The notes below the pieces were generated by a model, which searched no databases, was not told the origin of the DNA, and saw only the letters and a list, made by a program, of their open reading frames with translations. Position numbers and translations under genes: made by a program. A stretch of 64,000 bases of DNA from Acinetobacter proteolyticus. Its GTDB lineage: Bacteria; Pseudomonadota; Gammaproteobacteria; Pseudomonadales; Moraxellaceae. Positions 1-9,750 of this stretch are shown one piece after another; within the stretch, counting starts at the first letter, position 1; each line of letters starts with the position of its first letter. The DNA lies in NCBI RefSeq assembly GCF_000367945.1, contig NZ_KB849179.1, forward strand, positions 1,679,134-1,743,133, in the 5' to 3' direction.

Positions 1-91
1 AGCCATTCAGCCATTCAGCCATTCAGCCATTCAGCCATTCAGCCATTCAGCCATTCAGCCATTCAGCCATTCAGCCATTCAGCCATTCAGC
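1..91. repeat. Octanucleotide tandem repeat (AGCCATTC)n, cut by window edge
   Basis: Eleven perfect copies of the 8-base unit AGCCATTC fill positions 1-88, and a partial copy runs to 91. The array begins at the first base, so its true length and left flank are unknown. Read on the plus strand all three frames are open through the array and give the same eight-residue repeat (SHSAIQPF). Stops follow soon after the array in each frame (TAA at 98, TGA at 103, TGA at 117). Read on the minus strand every frame contains a TGA. The array could therefore be the 3' end of a plus-strand gene entering from the left, or simply intergenic. Confidence 0.95.
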
Positions 92-190
92 GCATCATAA
101 ATTGACAGGAGTATGCTGACCCACGTTAAAAGGACAATTCATAGCTAAAATCAGACAATCTTGAAGAAAAGCGAAAGTAATAGGCATAAA

Positions 191-216
191 AAAAGCTTTG
201 CCGAAGCAAAGCTTTT
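191..216 (-). terminator. Rho-independent terminator of pit
   Basis: An 11-bp stem (AAAAGCTTTGC / GCAAAGCTTTT) closes a 4-base loop that reads TTCG on the minus strand. A run of T follows on the minus strand. It lies about 30 bases past the pit stop codon, in the right orientation to end that transcript. Confidence 0.85.
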
Positions 217-246
217 AAATTTTGTCTTAAACTTAAAGATTCAACA

Positions 247-1878
247 TTATGAAACGAACTGTAAGAACAACCAGTATAAACCGCCAGATAAAGCAATCGT
301 TGCTGGTAAGGTAAAAATCCACGCCGAAAGAATGGTTTTCACTGTTGCGAAATTCAAACCAGATCGATTCGCAACCATGGTACCTGCAACCGCACTGTTT
401 AACACGTGTGTGGTTGATACTGGCATACCTAAGCCATCTGCTGCTGCAATGGTACTCATCGCCACAAGTTCAGCAGACATCCCCTGACCATAAGTCATAT
501 GGTTCTTACCAATACGCTCACCAACAGTCACTACAATACGCTTCCAACCCACCATCGTACCAAGACCAAGTGCCAATGCAACGGCAACTTTCACCCAGTT
601 CGGAATATATTGAAGGAATGAATCCAAGCTACTACGGTATTCTTTAACAACTTTCGCTTGATCATTATCCATTTCTGGTAAAGCTTCTGCTTTATCTAAG
701 CGTTTAAAGGTCGTAGTGCTTAAATACATGTCATTACGAATTTCACTGACAGCAGCTTCAGGAATCGCTTTAAGATCGCCATAACCTGCAACACGTGTAC
801 CTAAATGAGCTGTCATACTTGCAAGTGCAGGTACAACTTCAGCAGTCTGTTCTTTGGTTTGGATATACTTGGTTAATACATCACGCGCTTTTTCATCTGT
901 CAGCTCGTTTTGATTAACATTTAAAACCGTCGCTGTTTGTGAAGAAAGTTGTTCAAAAGACTGTAAATGCTGAGCATCCAAGTTTTTATTCAATGAATAA
1001 GCCAATGGAACCAAACCGATCAAGATCAACATGATCAGGCCCATGCCTTTTTGACCATCGTTTGAACCGTGCGCAAAACTCACACCTGTACAGGTAAAAA
1101 TCAAGATTGCACGAATCAGTGGTGGTGGTGGTTTATTACCTTCTGGTGGCTGAAACAGCTCCATTTGGCGTTTAAAGACTTTCTTCACCAATAAGAATAG
1201 GATTGCGGCAAAGGCAAAACCAATCAATGGTGAGAACAATAAAGCCTTACCGACCTTAATCACCTGATCTATATCAATACCACTACTGGTCGCACCAGCT
1301 GAAGCATTCAAAATATGGTTCATGATGCCCACCCCCAAAATCGAACCGATTAAGGTATGTGAACTTGATGCAGGTATCCCCAAAAACCACGTCCCTAAAT
1401 TCCATAGAATTGCCGCGATCAAGAGTGCAAAAACCATCGCAAAGCCAGCACCACTGCCGACATTCATGATCATTTCTACTGGGAGCAATGCAATAATACC
1501 GTACGCTACTGCGCCACTTGCCACCATAACTCCAAGGAAGTTACAGAAACCAGCCCACATCACCGCTGCTGGAGCAGGTAATGCATTGGTATAAATAACC
1601 GTCGCTACAGCATTTGCCGTATCGTGAAAACCATTTACAAATTCAAAGCCTAAAGCAATGAAAAGTGCCGTCGATAAAAGAATAACTGAATATAAACTTA
1701 AAGGCGGTACATGTGCCAAGTCAGCGCTGAGCTGAAAACCAATATAAATCAGTGTAGCAACAATAACTGTTAAGAACACCGGCATAAAAAATTTCGGTGT
1801 TGGTACATGTACATTCGTCGATTTTGCCTGAGAACTGGCAAGCGGTGAATCCGAAACAGGAGGAAGATTAGAATTCAT
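247..1878 (-). CDS. pit: Inorganic phosphate transporter, Pit (PHO-4) family
   Basis: This is an inner-membrane low-affinity phosphate (metal-phosphate) symporter of the PHO-4 family. The protein has two homologous membrane halves separated by a long hydrophilic loop. The family signature GFEFVNGFHDTANAVAT lies in the first half, and FAHGSNDGQKGMG and PVSTTHV in the second. With the ATG at 1878 the protein has 543 residues, a little longer than E. coli PitA. The frame stays open upstream to a TTG at 1965, but that start would add 29 residues and swallow the Pho box, so 1878 is preferred. A Pho box-like direct repeat about 50 bases upstream of the start suggests control by PhoB. The gene stands alone, with its own terminator. 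Confidence 0.9.
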   Translation of the reverse strand: MNSNLPPVSDSPLASSQAKSTNVHVPTPKFFMPVFLTVIVATLIYIGFQLSADLAHVPPLSLYSVILLSTALFIALGFEFVNGFHDTANAVATVIYTNALPAPAAVMWAGFCNFLGVMVASGAVAYGIIALLPVEMIMNVGSGAGFAMVFALLIAAILWNLGTWFLGIPASSSHTLIGSILGVGIMNHILNASAGATSSGIDIDQVIKVGKALLFSPLIGFAFAAILFLLVKKVFKRQMELFQPPEGNKPPPPLIRAILIFTCTGVSFAHGSNDGQKGMGLIMLILIGLVPLAYSLNKNLDAQHLQSFEQLSSQTATVLNVNQNELTDEKARDVLTKYIQTKEQTAEVVPALASMTAHLGTRVAGYGDLKAIPEAAVSEIRNDMYLSTTTFKRLDKAEALPEMDNDQAKVVKEYRSSLDSFLQYIPNWVKVAVALALGLGTMVGWKRIVVTVGERIGKNHMTYGQGMSAELVAMSTIAAADGLGMPVSTTHVLNSAVAGTMVANRSGLNFATVKTILSAWIFTLPATIALSGGLYWLFLQFVS

Positions 1879-1926
1879 GTAGACGGTTAGAGGATAATAA
1901 AATCCCCTGTATTGTTTAATTAAATT

Positions 1927-1944
1927 ATGACAATTATATGACAA
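1927..1944 (-). promoter_or_regulatory. Putative Pho box (PhoB site) upstream of pit
   Basis: On the minus strand this reads TTGTCAT-ATAA-TTGTCAT: two identical 7-base half sites whose starts are 11 bases apart. That is the arrangement of the known PhoB box (CTGTCAT-N4-CTGTCAT). It sits 49 bases before the pit ATG. A further TGTGACAG-like half site lies next to it at 1948-1957. Confidence 0.6.
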
Positions 1945-2105
1945 AGGACTGTCACATAAAGCCAAAATTTCATGTTTTCATCACATTTTTTTGTATTTTC
2001 TTGCGATAAATTCATCCCAATATTTACTTTAATTAATAAAAAACAATGCATTACAAAAACAAAAACAGCGATAGAACTGTTTGTCTGATTTTGCAACAAA
2101 CGCTA

Positions 2106-2135
2106 CGAAATATGACATTAAACTGTCATATTTCG
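2106..2135. promoter_or_regulatory. Perfect 12-bp inverted repeat in the pit-metH intergenic region
   Basis: CGAAATATGACA and its exact reverse complement TGTCATATTTCG are separated by six bases (TTAAAC). The region between the divergent pit and metH starts (1879-2316) is about 440 bases long, AT-rich and without a gene. Besides this palindrome and the Pho box it holds a scatter of TGTCAT/ATGACA half sites. I saw no cobalamin or SAM riboswitch. The palindrome could be an operator for metH or a second Pho-related site. Confidence 0.5.
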
Positions 2136-2316
2136 AACTGGATGTTTTCTTTTTAAGCATTATTCAATTCAATTGTGACAACTTCATGAACATTTTATGA
2201 CATTTTCTAAGTGACCCGATGAATCACTGTTCAGGCTTGCTGAAAATACGCGCTTTGACCTAGCTTCTGTTACAATGCCCCTGCTTTTTATCTTCATCAT
2301 CGACTGGGGTTTCTGA

Positions 2317-5300
2317 ATGTCCACGCTTACCACCCTACAATCACTTCTTGCCCAACGCATCCTGATTATTGATGGCGCAATGGGAACCATGATTCAACGC
2401 CATAAACTAGAAGAAGAAGATTATCGTGGTGAACGTTTTGCAGATTGGGCATCAGACCTGAAAGGCAATAACGATTTATTGGTTCTCACACAGCCACAGA
2501 TTATTCAAGGTATCCATGAAGCCTACTTGGATGCAGGTGCGGACATTATTGAAACCAACAGCTTTAACGGCACCCGTGTTTCCATGTCGGATTACCATAT
2601 GGAAGATCTGGTCCCAGAGATTAACCGTGAAGCGGCACGCTTAGCCAAAGCAGCATGTGAAAAATACTCAACCCCAGAGAAACCACGTTTTGTTGCAGGT
2701 GTCCTCGGCCCAACATCACGTACCTGTTCGATTTCACCAAATGTTAACGACCCAGCCTTCCGTAATATTACATTTGATGAATTAAAAGAAAACTATATTG
2801 AAGCTGCTCATGCCCTGATCGAAGGTGGAGCAGACATCCTTCTGATCGAAACTGTGTTCGATACCTTAAACTGTAAGGCTGCGATCTTCGCAGTCAAAGA
2901 AGTATTCAAGCAAATTGGTCATGAACTGCCGTTGATGATTTCAGGCACCATTACTGATGCATCCGGCCGTACCTTAACCGGCCAAACCGCAGAAGCGTTC
3001 TGGAACTCAGTACGTCACGGTGATTTACTCTCAATTGGTTTTAACTGTGCCTTGGGTGCAGATGCGATGCGTCCACACATCAAAACCATTGCTGATGTTG
3101 CTGATACTTTTGTCTCTGCACATCCAAACGCTGGTTTGCCTAATGCCTTCGGTGAATATGATGAAACACCTGAACAAACCGCAGCATTCATCAAAGAATT
3201 TGCTGAAAGTGGTTTAATTAATATTACCGGTGGTTGCTGTGGTACCACACCAGATCATATTCGCGCCATCTATAATGCAGTCAAAGATATTCAACCACGC
3301 CAAGTGCCTGAAACCATTCCTGCTTGCCGTTTAAGTGGTTTAGAACCATTTAATATTGATGAAAACTCTTTGTTCGTTAACGTCGGTGAACGTACCAACG
3401 TCACGGGTTCAAAAAAGTTCCTGCGCTTAATCCGTGAAGAAAAGTTTGCCGAAGCTTTGGAAGTAGCTCAGCAACAAGTTGAAGCTGGTGCACAGATCAT
3501 CGACATCAACATGGATGAAGGCATGCTCGATTCGCAAAATGCGATGGTGCATTTCCTCAATCTAGTTGCATCTGAGCCAGATATCTCTCGTGTGCCGATC
3601 ATGATTGACTCATCGAAATGGGAAATCATTGAAGCAGGCTTAAAATGTGTGCAAGGTAAACCTGTTGTTAACTCGATTTCCTTAAAAGAAGGTTATGACG
3701 AGTTTGTCGAAAAAGCCCGCTTATGCCGTCAGTACGGTGCTGCGATTATTGTGATGGCCTTTGATGAAACAGGTCAGGCTGATACCGCTGCACGTAAACG
3801 TGAAATCTGTAAACGCTCTTATGATGTGTTAGTCAATGACGTGGGCTTCCCTGCTGAAGATATTATTTTTGACCCGAACGTGTTTGCCGTGGCAACAGGA
3901 ATCGAAGAACACAACAACTATGGCGTCGACTTTATTGAAGCTACGGGCTGGATCAAACAGAACTTGCCACATGCCATGATTTCAGGCGGTGTATCGAACG
4001 TTTCGTTCTCTTTCCGTGGTAATGAACCTGTGCGTGAAGCAATTCACTCGGTATTCCTGTACCATGCCATCAAACAAGGCATGACTATGGGTATCGTGAA
4101 TGCAGGTCAAATGGCGATTTACGATGATATTCCAAAAGAATTAAAAGATGCAGTTGAAGATGTTGTTCTGAATCAAAATCAAGGTGAATCGGGCCAAAAC
4201 GCCACAGAGAAATTGCTTGAAGTCGCAGAAAAATTTCGTGGTCATAGTGGGGCTCAACGTGAAGCTGAAAACCTTGAATGGCGCAATGAATCAGTAGAAA
4301 AGCGTCTTGAATATGCGCTGGTTAAAGGCATCACCACGTATATTGACGAAGATACTGAAGAAGCCCGTTTAAAAGCTAAACGTCCACTCGATGTGATTGA
4401 AGGCGCATTGATGGATGGCATGAACGTGGTCGGTGATCTGTTCGGTTCAGGTAAAATGTTCCTGCCGCAAGTGGTGAAATCTGCGCGTGTAATGAAACAA
4501 GCTGTCGCTTGGCTGAACCCATACATTGAAGCTGAAAAAACAGGTAGCCAGTCTAAAGGTAAAGTGTTAATGGCAACCGTAAAAGGTGACGTACACGATA
4601 TTGGTAAAAATATCGTGGGCGTGGTCTTGGGTTGTAATGGTTATGACATCGTTGACCTTGGCGTGATGGTACCAGCAGAAAAAATCCTGCAAACTGCGAT
4701 TGATGAGAAATGTGACATCATCGGTTTGTCGGGTTTAATCACCCCGTCTTTAGATGAAATGGTGTTTGTTGCCAAAGAAATGCAACGCAAAGGCTTTAAC
4801 ATTCCATTATTAATTGGTGGCGCAACCACATCGAAAGCACATACTGCGGTGAAGATTGATCCGCAGTATCAAAACGATGCAGTGATTTATGTTGCCGATG
4901 CCTCGCGTGCAGTTGGTGTGGCAACGACCCTACTTTCTCCTGAAATGCGTGGCAATTTTATTGCCGAGCATCGTGCTGAGTATGCCAAGATTCGTGAACG
5001 CTTAGCCAATAAACAACCGAAAGCAGCCAAACTCAGCTATGCCGAATCGATTGAAAATGGTTTCAAAGTGGATGACAACTATGTACCACCAATTCCAAAT
5101 ACTTTAGGTACGCAAGTCATTACCAACTATCCATTGGCAACACTGGTTGAATATTTTGACTGGACACCATTCTTTATCTCTTGGAGCTTGGCGGGTAAAT
5201 TCCCGAAAATCCTGACAGATGAAGTGGTCGGTGAAGCGGCCACTGATTTGTATAACCAAGCACAAGCGATGCTGAAAGACATTATCGAGAATCATCGTTT

Positions 5301-6003
5301 TGATGCGCGTGCTGTATTTGGTTTATACCCTGCACAACGTACAGGTGCGGATACAGTGAGCGTGTTTGATGAATCTGGTCAAAATGTTACCCATACCTTT
5401 GAGCATATTCGTCAGCAATCTGACAAAGTGACAGGCAAACCGAATTTATCTCTCGCGGACTTTATTAGCACTTCTAAAGACAAGACTGATTATCTCGGTG
5501 GTTTCACCGTATCGATCTTTGGTGCGGAAGAGTTGGCAAATGAATATAAAGCCAAAGGTGATGATTACTCAGCAATCTTGGTTCAGTCTTTGGCCGACCG
5601 TTTTGCCGAAGCTTTTGCTGAGCATTTGCATGAGCGTATCCGTAAAGAGTTCTGGGGCTATAAAGCCGATGAGACTTTGGGCAATGAAGAATTGATCAAA
5701 GAGAAGTATGTCGGTATTCGTCCTGCACCGGGTTACCCTGCTTGCCCAGAGCATTCAGAAAAAGCGGTGTTATTTGACTGGTTAGGTTCGGAAGCGAAGA
5801 TCGGTACCAAGTTGACTGAACACTTTGCCATGATGCCGCCTTCTTCTGTTAGTGGTTTCTATTATTCGCATCCTGAAAGTGAATACTTTAATGTGGGCAA
5901 AATTTCTCAAGATCAGCTTGAGGATTATGCAAAGCGTAAAGGCTGGACACTAGATGAAGCAAAGCGTTGGTTAGCGCCGAATTTAGATGATTCGATTGCT
6001 TAA
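2317..6003 (+). CDS. metH: Cobalamin-dependent methionine synthase
   Basis: The enzyme transfers a methyl group from 5-methyltetrahydrofolate to homocysteine through cobalamin, the last step of methionine synthesis, in the cytoplasm. All four modules are visible in 1228 residues, the size of E. coli MetH. The homocysteine domain has zinc cysteines Cys244, Cys307 and Cys308 ([10 protein letters not shown]). The folate domain starts at [14 protein letters not shown] (about residue 350). The B12 domain carries DVHDIGKN with the lower axial ligand His760. The C-terminal reactivation domain has [12 protein letters not shown]. The start at 2317 is the only ATG fitting the N-terminus; its ribosome site is weak. 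A strong terminator follows the stop codon. Confidence 0.98.
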   Translation: MSTLTTLQSLLAQRILIIDGAMGTMIQRHKLEEEDYRGERFADWASDLKGNNDLLVLTQPQIIQGIHEAYLDAGADIIETNSFNGTRVSMSDYHMEDLVPEINREAARLAKAACEKYSTPEKPRFVAGVLGPTSRTCSISPNVNDPAFRNITFDELKENYIEAAHALIEGGADILLIETVFDTLNCKAAIFAVKEVFKQIGHELPLMISGTITDASGRTLTGQTAEAFWNSVRHGDLLSIGFNCALGADAMRPHIKTIADVADTFVSAHPNAGLPNAFGEYDETPEQTAAFIKEFAESGLINITGGCCGTTPDHIRAIYNAVKDIQPRQVPETIPACRLSGLEPFNIDENSLFVNVGERTNVTGSKKFLRLIREEKFAEALEVAQQQVEAGAQIIDINMDEGMLDSQNAMVHFLNLVASEPDISRVPIMIDSSKWEIIEAGLKCVQGKPVVNSISLKEGYDEFVEKARLCRQYGAAIIVMAFDETGQADTAARKREICKRSYDVLVNDVGFPAEDIIFDPNVFAVATGIEEHNNYGVDFIEATGWIKQNLPHAMISGGVSNVSFSFRGNEPVREAIHSVFLYHAIKQGMTMGIVNAGQMAIYDDIPKELKDAVEDVVLNQNQGESGQNATEKLLEVAEKFRGHSGAQREAENLEWRNESVEKRLEYALVKGITTYIDEDTEEARLKAKRPLDVIEGALMDGMNVVGDLFGSGKMFLPQVVKSARVMKQAVAWLNPYIEAEKTGSQSKGKVLMATVKGDVHDIGKNIVGVVLGCNGYDIVDLGVMVPAEKILQTAIDEKCDIIGLSGLITPSLDEMVFVAKEMQRKGFNIPLLIGGATTSKAHTAVKIDPQYQNDAVIYVADASRAVGVATTLLSPEMRGNFIAEHRAEYAKIRERLANKQPKAAKLSYAESIENGFKVDDNYVPPIPNTLGTQVITNYPLATLVEYFDWTPFFISWSLAGKFPKILTDEVVGEAATDLYNQAQAMLKDIIENHRFDARAVFGLYPAQRTGADTVSVFDESGQNVTHTFEHIRQQSDKVTGKPNLSLADFISTSKDKTDYLGGFTVSIFGAEELANEYKAKGDDYSAILVQSLADRFAEAFAEHLHERIRKEFWGYKADETLGNEELIKEKYVGIRPAPGYPACPEHSEKAVLFDWLGSEAKIGTKLTEHFAMMPPSSVSGFYYSHPESEYFNVGKISQDQLEDYAKRKGWTLDEAKRWLAPNLDDSIA

Positions 6004-6014
6004 GTGACCAAAAG

Positions 6015-6041
6015 AATCCCCTCAATTGAGGGGATTTTTAT
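6015..6041 (+). terminator. Rho-independent terminator of metH
   Basis: The 9-bp stem AATCCCCTC / GAGGGGATT has a 4-base loop and is followed by a short T run. It begins 11 bases after the metH stop. Confidence 0.9.
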
Positions 6042-6208
6042 ATGATCCAAAAGTAAAGATTGTGTATCAAAGACATCAGTTTCTACATAGATCTTGCTCG
6101 CTAATAAAACTACTTTTTGAAATTAATCCTATCAATGCTTAATTTCTAGATTTCAAAAAGTTGTAGTAAAATTTAATATAAATAGAATTGACCAGCATCA
6201 AATTTCAA

Positions 6209-6781
6209 ATGACTATAGGTTTTAGATTAAATGAAAAAAAGAAAAGGAATTTAGCAACAATCATCGCTTTAATCTTTACAGCATTCCTTCTTCTTATATT
6301 AGCTTTAAGTGTTTATGAACTTCTCACACCAAAGAAGATAATTAAAGTAACACCGTATCAGCATCTGGAAACAGATAAACACATGAATTATGAATTCAGC
6401 ATTAAAAAATTTAATAAGTTAGATACGATATTTATCACTGAAAATCAAAAAAGAATTTATCTTTTTGACTGTTCAAATTATTTGGAAACTATCTGCACCC
6501 ATGATCAAGACCAGGTTTTCAACTATCAAATCAAAACGGCAGATATTATAAAAATAAACGATAGATTTATGATCAAACATATGACTTGGGTCAACGCTGT
6601 AAATAAAAAGCAATTTCAACATACATTGGCAGACCACCAGCTCATGAAATTATATGAAGCTAAAAGCAATGTCTCCTATGTAGCTATAGCTGTCTTCTTA
6701 TTGTTGAGTTTTGGAGGGCTTTTTATGATCTTTTGGGGCCATATTTATCAATTTATTTTAAGAAAATTTAACTCTCTCTAA
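6209..6781 (+). CDS. Hypothetical membrane protein with two transmembrane segments
   Basis: I do not recognise a family. From the ATG at 6209 the product has 190 residues; an in-frame TTG at 6188 would add seven. A basic N-terminus (NEKKKRN) precedes a hydrophobic segment at about residues 15-38. A polar region of about 100 residues with two cysteines (DCSNYLETICTHD) follows, and a second hydrophobic segment lies near residues 156-180. The likely topology has the middle domain on the periplasmic side, where the cysteines could pair. The gene is AT-richer than metH, sits alone, and has no strong ribosome site. Confidence 0.6.
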   Translation: MTIGFRLNEKKKRNLATIIALIFTAFLLLILALSVYELLTPKKIIKVTPYQHLETDKHMNYEFSIKKFNKLDTIFITENQKRIYLFDCSNYLETICTHDQDQVFNYQIKTADIIKINDRFMIKHMTWVNAVNKKQFQHTLADHQLMKLYEAKSNVSYVAIAVFLLLSFGGLFMIFWGHIYQFILRKFNSL

Positions 6782-6872
6782 CTTACTTTTCCAGCCCCTA
6801 AAATACATTTTAAATTGGCTAAACTGCTACATTTCAGCGACTGGTTTATTTTTATACTTACTCTTATCAAAA

Positions 6873-7343
6873 CTAACAATCATCAAAGAACAATTTATAT
6901 TTTAAAAGTTTTCCATTCTTAAAGAAGAACTCTATTGAATCATTTCCACTTTCGGCAAGCCCACTATAAACAACATTCTTGTTTTCAGCATCCATCCACA
7001 ATTCATATTTTTTAAATTGTTGCATAAAAGTCTTTTGATCTATCCCACCACGAATTTTTTGTCCATGAAACACTAGCGCATTGTTCTGACTTAAATAAAC
7101 CTCTTTAATGACGCCTGTGTCTAAAAGTTTAAAACTGCCATAATCATATTCATCAGGGAAATAACCACCATTACACTCATCTGGTTTTCCTTTAATGATG
7201 CTTTTCGGCTTAGCTAATGAGCGTATTGGTACTTCCCAATTATTGTAAGTTTTACCCTGAATAACAGGCTGCACAAATGGAGCTGCAAACAATGACTGTG
7301 AAGCCATAAACATCAATACAAAACCCAATATTTTATTTTTCAT
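6873..7343 (-). CDS. Hypothetical exported protein
   Basis: The 156-residue product begins with a clear Sec signal peptide (MKNKILGFVLMFMASQSLFA, cleavage likely after FAA). The mature part has one cysteine near the start (DECNGGYFPDEYDYG) and one as the last residue (FFDDC), so a disulfide is possible. No family was recognised. It is probably a small periplasmic protein. It lies downstream of and convergent with the membrane-protein gene at 6209-6781, and no shared operon is apparent. Confidence 0.65.
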   Translation of the reverse strand: MKNKILGFVLMFMASQSLFAAPFVQPVIQGKTYNNWEVPIRSLAKPKSIIKGKPDECNGGYFPDEYDYGSFKLLDTGVIKEVYLSQNNALVFHGQKIRGGIDQKTFMQQFKKYELWMDAENKNVVYSGLAESGNDSIEFFFKNGKLLKYKLFFDDC

Positions 7344-7493
7344 TTTAGATATTCTTCAAAAACTAATAGGCTCATTATAAATACAATTTAAATTAAATTC
7401 TCTCCCCATAAAATAAAATCCATCCGAGTATATTGAGCACAATACATAAACTCTCTTTAGAACCTATATCATTTCAATATAGGCTCTCTACTC

Positions 7494-8777
7494 CTAAAGC
7501 TCTTTATGCTTCTCAATCAAATCCTCAAGATTCTGATAAACATGCAAGATCCGATCTTTATGCGTTCGCGCATGATCCAAACGCTGCTCAGGATCAACCA
7601 GAAGCAAGCTATGACCATCATCAATCAAACGATCAATGCCTTCCAAAAACATCCGTTTTCCGACATCATGAATCAATGAAATCTGAGTTAAATCAATCAC
7701 AATTGAACTTTTATCAACAGGCTCACACTGTAAAGTCCTTAACAACATTTCTGCTTCAGTAAATTTCAATACACCGCGAAGTACATACACACTTAAAGAA
7801 GCATCTTTTCCCGTTCGGTAATGGCTCTGTACAATGGTTTGTGCGGAAGGTGTGCCTTCCATTAAATGCAACCCCATATCACGGGAGAGTCGTTCCATGA
7901 TATCGATGCCACGTACACTATTGCCATGTTCATCAAGCCGAGGTGAAAAGGCAGCAATACTGACCTGCCCTGGCAACACGCCCAAGATTCCACCTGCAAC
8001 ACCACTTTTGGCAGGAATACCGACTGTCGTCAGCCAATCCCCCGCGGCATCATACATACCACAGCTCATCATCACGCTCAGGACTTGGCGTACCACAGCA
8101 CGATTCAATAAGCGTTTACCCGTTTTAGGATCAACCCCGCCATTGGCAAAAACACTGCCCATCCGTACTAAATCTTTGACCGTCACCAAGATCGCACATT
8201 GACGAATATAATCATTCACAATATCGACAGGATCAGTTTCCAAGATCCCCACGGTTCGCAACATATAACCAATCGAGAGATTGCGATAGGCTGTTTTCAC
8301 CTCAGATTCATACACCGCATTATCAAATTGCAGTTCACGTCCAGCCAGCTCACTCATAAATCGACGTAAAATTTCTGCGCCTGATAAGTCTTCTTTGCTT
8401 GGAATCAATGAATGCGTGGTGATTGCACCCGAATTAATCATCGGATTTTTAGGACGGCGATCTTTACCGAGTGAAATTTCATTAAAGGCTTCGCCCGAAG
8501 GTTCAACCCCGACTTTTTCTAATACGGCGTCAATGCCAAGCTGTTGCAGCACATAAGCATAAGTAAACGGTTTAGACATCGATTGAATGGTGAATTCAAC
8601 CTCATCATCGCCAACGGAATAGATTTCACCATCGACAGTCGACAAAGCCAGCGCCAAACGATCTGGATTGGCATTGGCTAACTCTGGAATATAATCGGCG
8701 AGATGCCCACTGTTGTCGATATCACAGGCATCAATCACATGTGCCAAATAATCAGGAAGTGGAGTTTTCATGGTCAT
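7494..8777 (-). CDS. glsA: Glutaminase A with C-terminal STAS domain
   Basis: This enzyme hydrolyses glutamine to glutamate and ammonia. Residues 1 to about 310 form a serine-dependent beta-lactamase-fold glutaminase. The Ser66-x-x-Lys69 pair is in QSMSKPF, at the same positions as in E. coli YbaS, and NSGAITTHSLI is also present. An extra region of about 110 residues (from about 315, with IVIDLTQISLIHDVG) has the pattern of a STAS domain, giving 427 residues against about 310 for the E. coli enzymes. An AAGG lies just before the ATG at 8777; an in-frame ATG at 8771 has better spacing and is an alternative start. The gene appears monocistronic. Confidence 0.92.
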   Translation of the reverse strand: MTMKTPLPDYLAHVIDACDIDNSGHLADYIPELANANPDRLALALSTVDGEIYSVGDDEVEFTIQSMSKPFTYAYVLQQLGIDAVLEKVGVEPSGEAFNEISLGKDRRPKNPMINSGAITTHSLIPSKEDLSGAEILRRFMSELAGRELQFDNAVYESEVKTAYRNLSIGYMLRTVGILETDPVDIVNDYIRQCAILVTVKDLVRMGSVFANGGVDPKTGKRLLNRAVVRQVLSVMMSCGMYDAAGDWLTTVGIPAKSGVAGGILGVLPGQVSIAAFSPRLDEHGNSVRGIDIMERLSRDMGLHLMEGTPSAQTIVQSHYRTGKDASLSVYVLRGVLKFTEAEMLLRTLQCEPVDKSSIVIDLTQISLIHDVGKRMFLEGIDRLIDDGHSLLLVDPEQRLDHARTHKDRILHVYQNLEDLIEKHKEL

Positions 8778-8887
8778 CTAGCCTTTAAATGTTTCAAGTT
8801 TTAATTTAGATCAGATCCTATAGTACAGAGGATGGATCATATTAAAATGATAGCTTTTGTAATGATTTTATAAGCTTACCAACACAA

Positions 8888-9370
8888 CTAACTGAGACGC
8901 TCAACAAATAATATCCCATCCAAATGATCCACTTCATGCTGAACAATCCGTGCAGGGAAACCCTCAAAAGCGGTTTCAACCACTTCACCTTGTAAAGTGT
9001 AATAACGTACTTTGATTGCTTGCGCCCGTTCAACCTGCCCACGCTCATCTGGCACACTTAAACAACCTTCCTCGCCCAAACAAGATTCTTGAGAAAATGC
9101 CAAAATCTCAGGATTAACCATCACCACCGCATCCATTTCTGGTGCATCGGGATAACGGGGATTCGGACGAGATGCCACAATAATTAAGCGTTTAGAAATA
9201 TAGACTTGTGGTGCGGCAATCCCAACCCCATTCCGCTCCAACATGGTCGCATGCATAGCGGAAGCCAATTGCAATAACCACTCACTGTTAAATTCCCCGT
9301 TCGCGACCGTTGCCGCTTTAATTTTTAAAACTTCTTCACCGCGTTGTGCTACAGGTAGAATTACACTCAT
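8888..9370 (-). CDS. def: Peptide deformylase (likely secondary paralogue)
   Basis: The enzyme removes the N-terminal formyl group from new proteins using a bound metal. All three family motifs are present: GVGIAAPQ (residues 48-55), EGCLSVP with metal ligand Cys103, and QHEVDH with ligands His145 and His149 and the catalytic glutamate between them. At 160 residues it is a short deformylase. It is not next to fmt, the usual partner of the main def, which suggests a second copy; this cannot be confirmed from the window. The start at 9370 has AAGGG upstream. Confidence 0.92.
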   Translation of the reverse strand: MSVILPVAQRGEEVLKIKAATVANGEFNSEWLLQLASAMHATMLERNGVGIAAPQVYISKRLIIVASRPNPRYPDAPEMDAVVMVNPEILAFSQESCLGEEGCLSVPDERGQVERAQAIKVRYYTLQGEVVETAFEGFPARIVQHEVDHLDGILFVERLS

Positions 9371-9490
9371 CCCACGCCCTTATAATTGTTTTGACCAAAT
9401 AGTGAATATTATCGTATTGGATATTTTATCGAGTTACCATAATTTTCATTTAAGAATCTTGTCATAATATATTCGCGATAAAAATAACGC

Positions 9491-9706
9491 ATGGCAAAGC
9501 ACATGAATGCAACCCAACTGTTTCTTGGTGTCATCTTTAGCTCGATTGGCTTAGGCTATTTTATGTATGGCAAAAAGCAGAAAATGACCGTGCCTTTGGT
9601 CTGTGGTTTGGTCTTGATGCTCTTTACCTATTTTATTGATAGCACAGCCATGATCAGTATCATTGGCGTGGTTCTTTCCATCCTCCCCTATTTCCTGCGA
9701 TTCTAA
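9491..9706 (+). CDS. Small integral membrane protein, unknown function
   Basis: The 71-residue product is almost all hydrophobic, with two to three membrane segments (about 8-26, 33-50 and 52-68) joined by a short basic loop (GKKQKM). Small proteins of this kind are common in Acinetobacter, but I cannot assign a role. Internal methionines at residues 1 and 5 both could start it. It runs towards the DUF2505 gene and shares the intervening terminator. Confidence 0.65.
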   Translation: MAKHMNATQLFLGVIFSSIGLGYFMYGKKQKMTVPLVCGLVLMLFTYFIDSTAMISIIGVVLSILPYFLRF

Positions 9707-9742
9707 AACAAAAAAACTCCCCAAATGGAGAGCTTTCTTTTC
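9704..9742 (-). terminator. Terminator between convergent genes
   Basis: On the minus strand CTCTCC-ATTT-GGGGAG forms a 6-bp stem with one G-U pair and is followed by seven T, a good terminator for the DUF2505 gene. On the plus strand the stem has one mismatch and a T-rich tail, so it may also end the small membrane-protein transcript. Confidence 0.7.
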
Positions 9743-9750
9743 TACGAAAA

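Noticed and set aside
1..91. CRISPR array
   Set aside because: The 8-base units are contiguous with no spacers; this is a simple tandem repeat.
1879..2316. Cobalamin or SAM riboswitch before metH
   Set aside because: No B12-box-like or SAM-type conserved stretches were recognised; only palindromes and Pho-like half sites are visible.
7448..7476. Terminator of the glutaminase gene
   Set aside because: A 7-bp CCTATAT/ATATAGG dyad is present after the stop but lacks a T tract on the minus strand; too weak to list.
7433..7762. Plus-strand ORF of 109 codons with an ATG start
   Set aside because: It lies mostly antisense to the 3' end of the glutaminase gene, has no ribosome site and shows no recognisable protein pattern.
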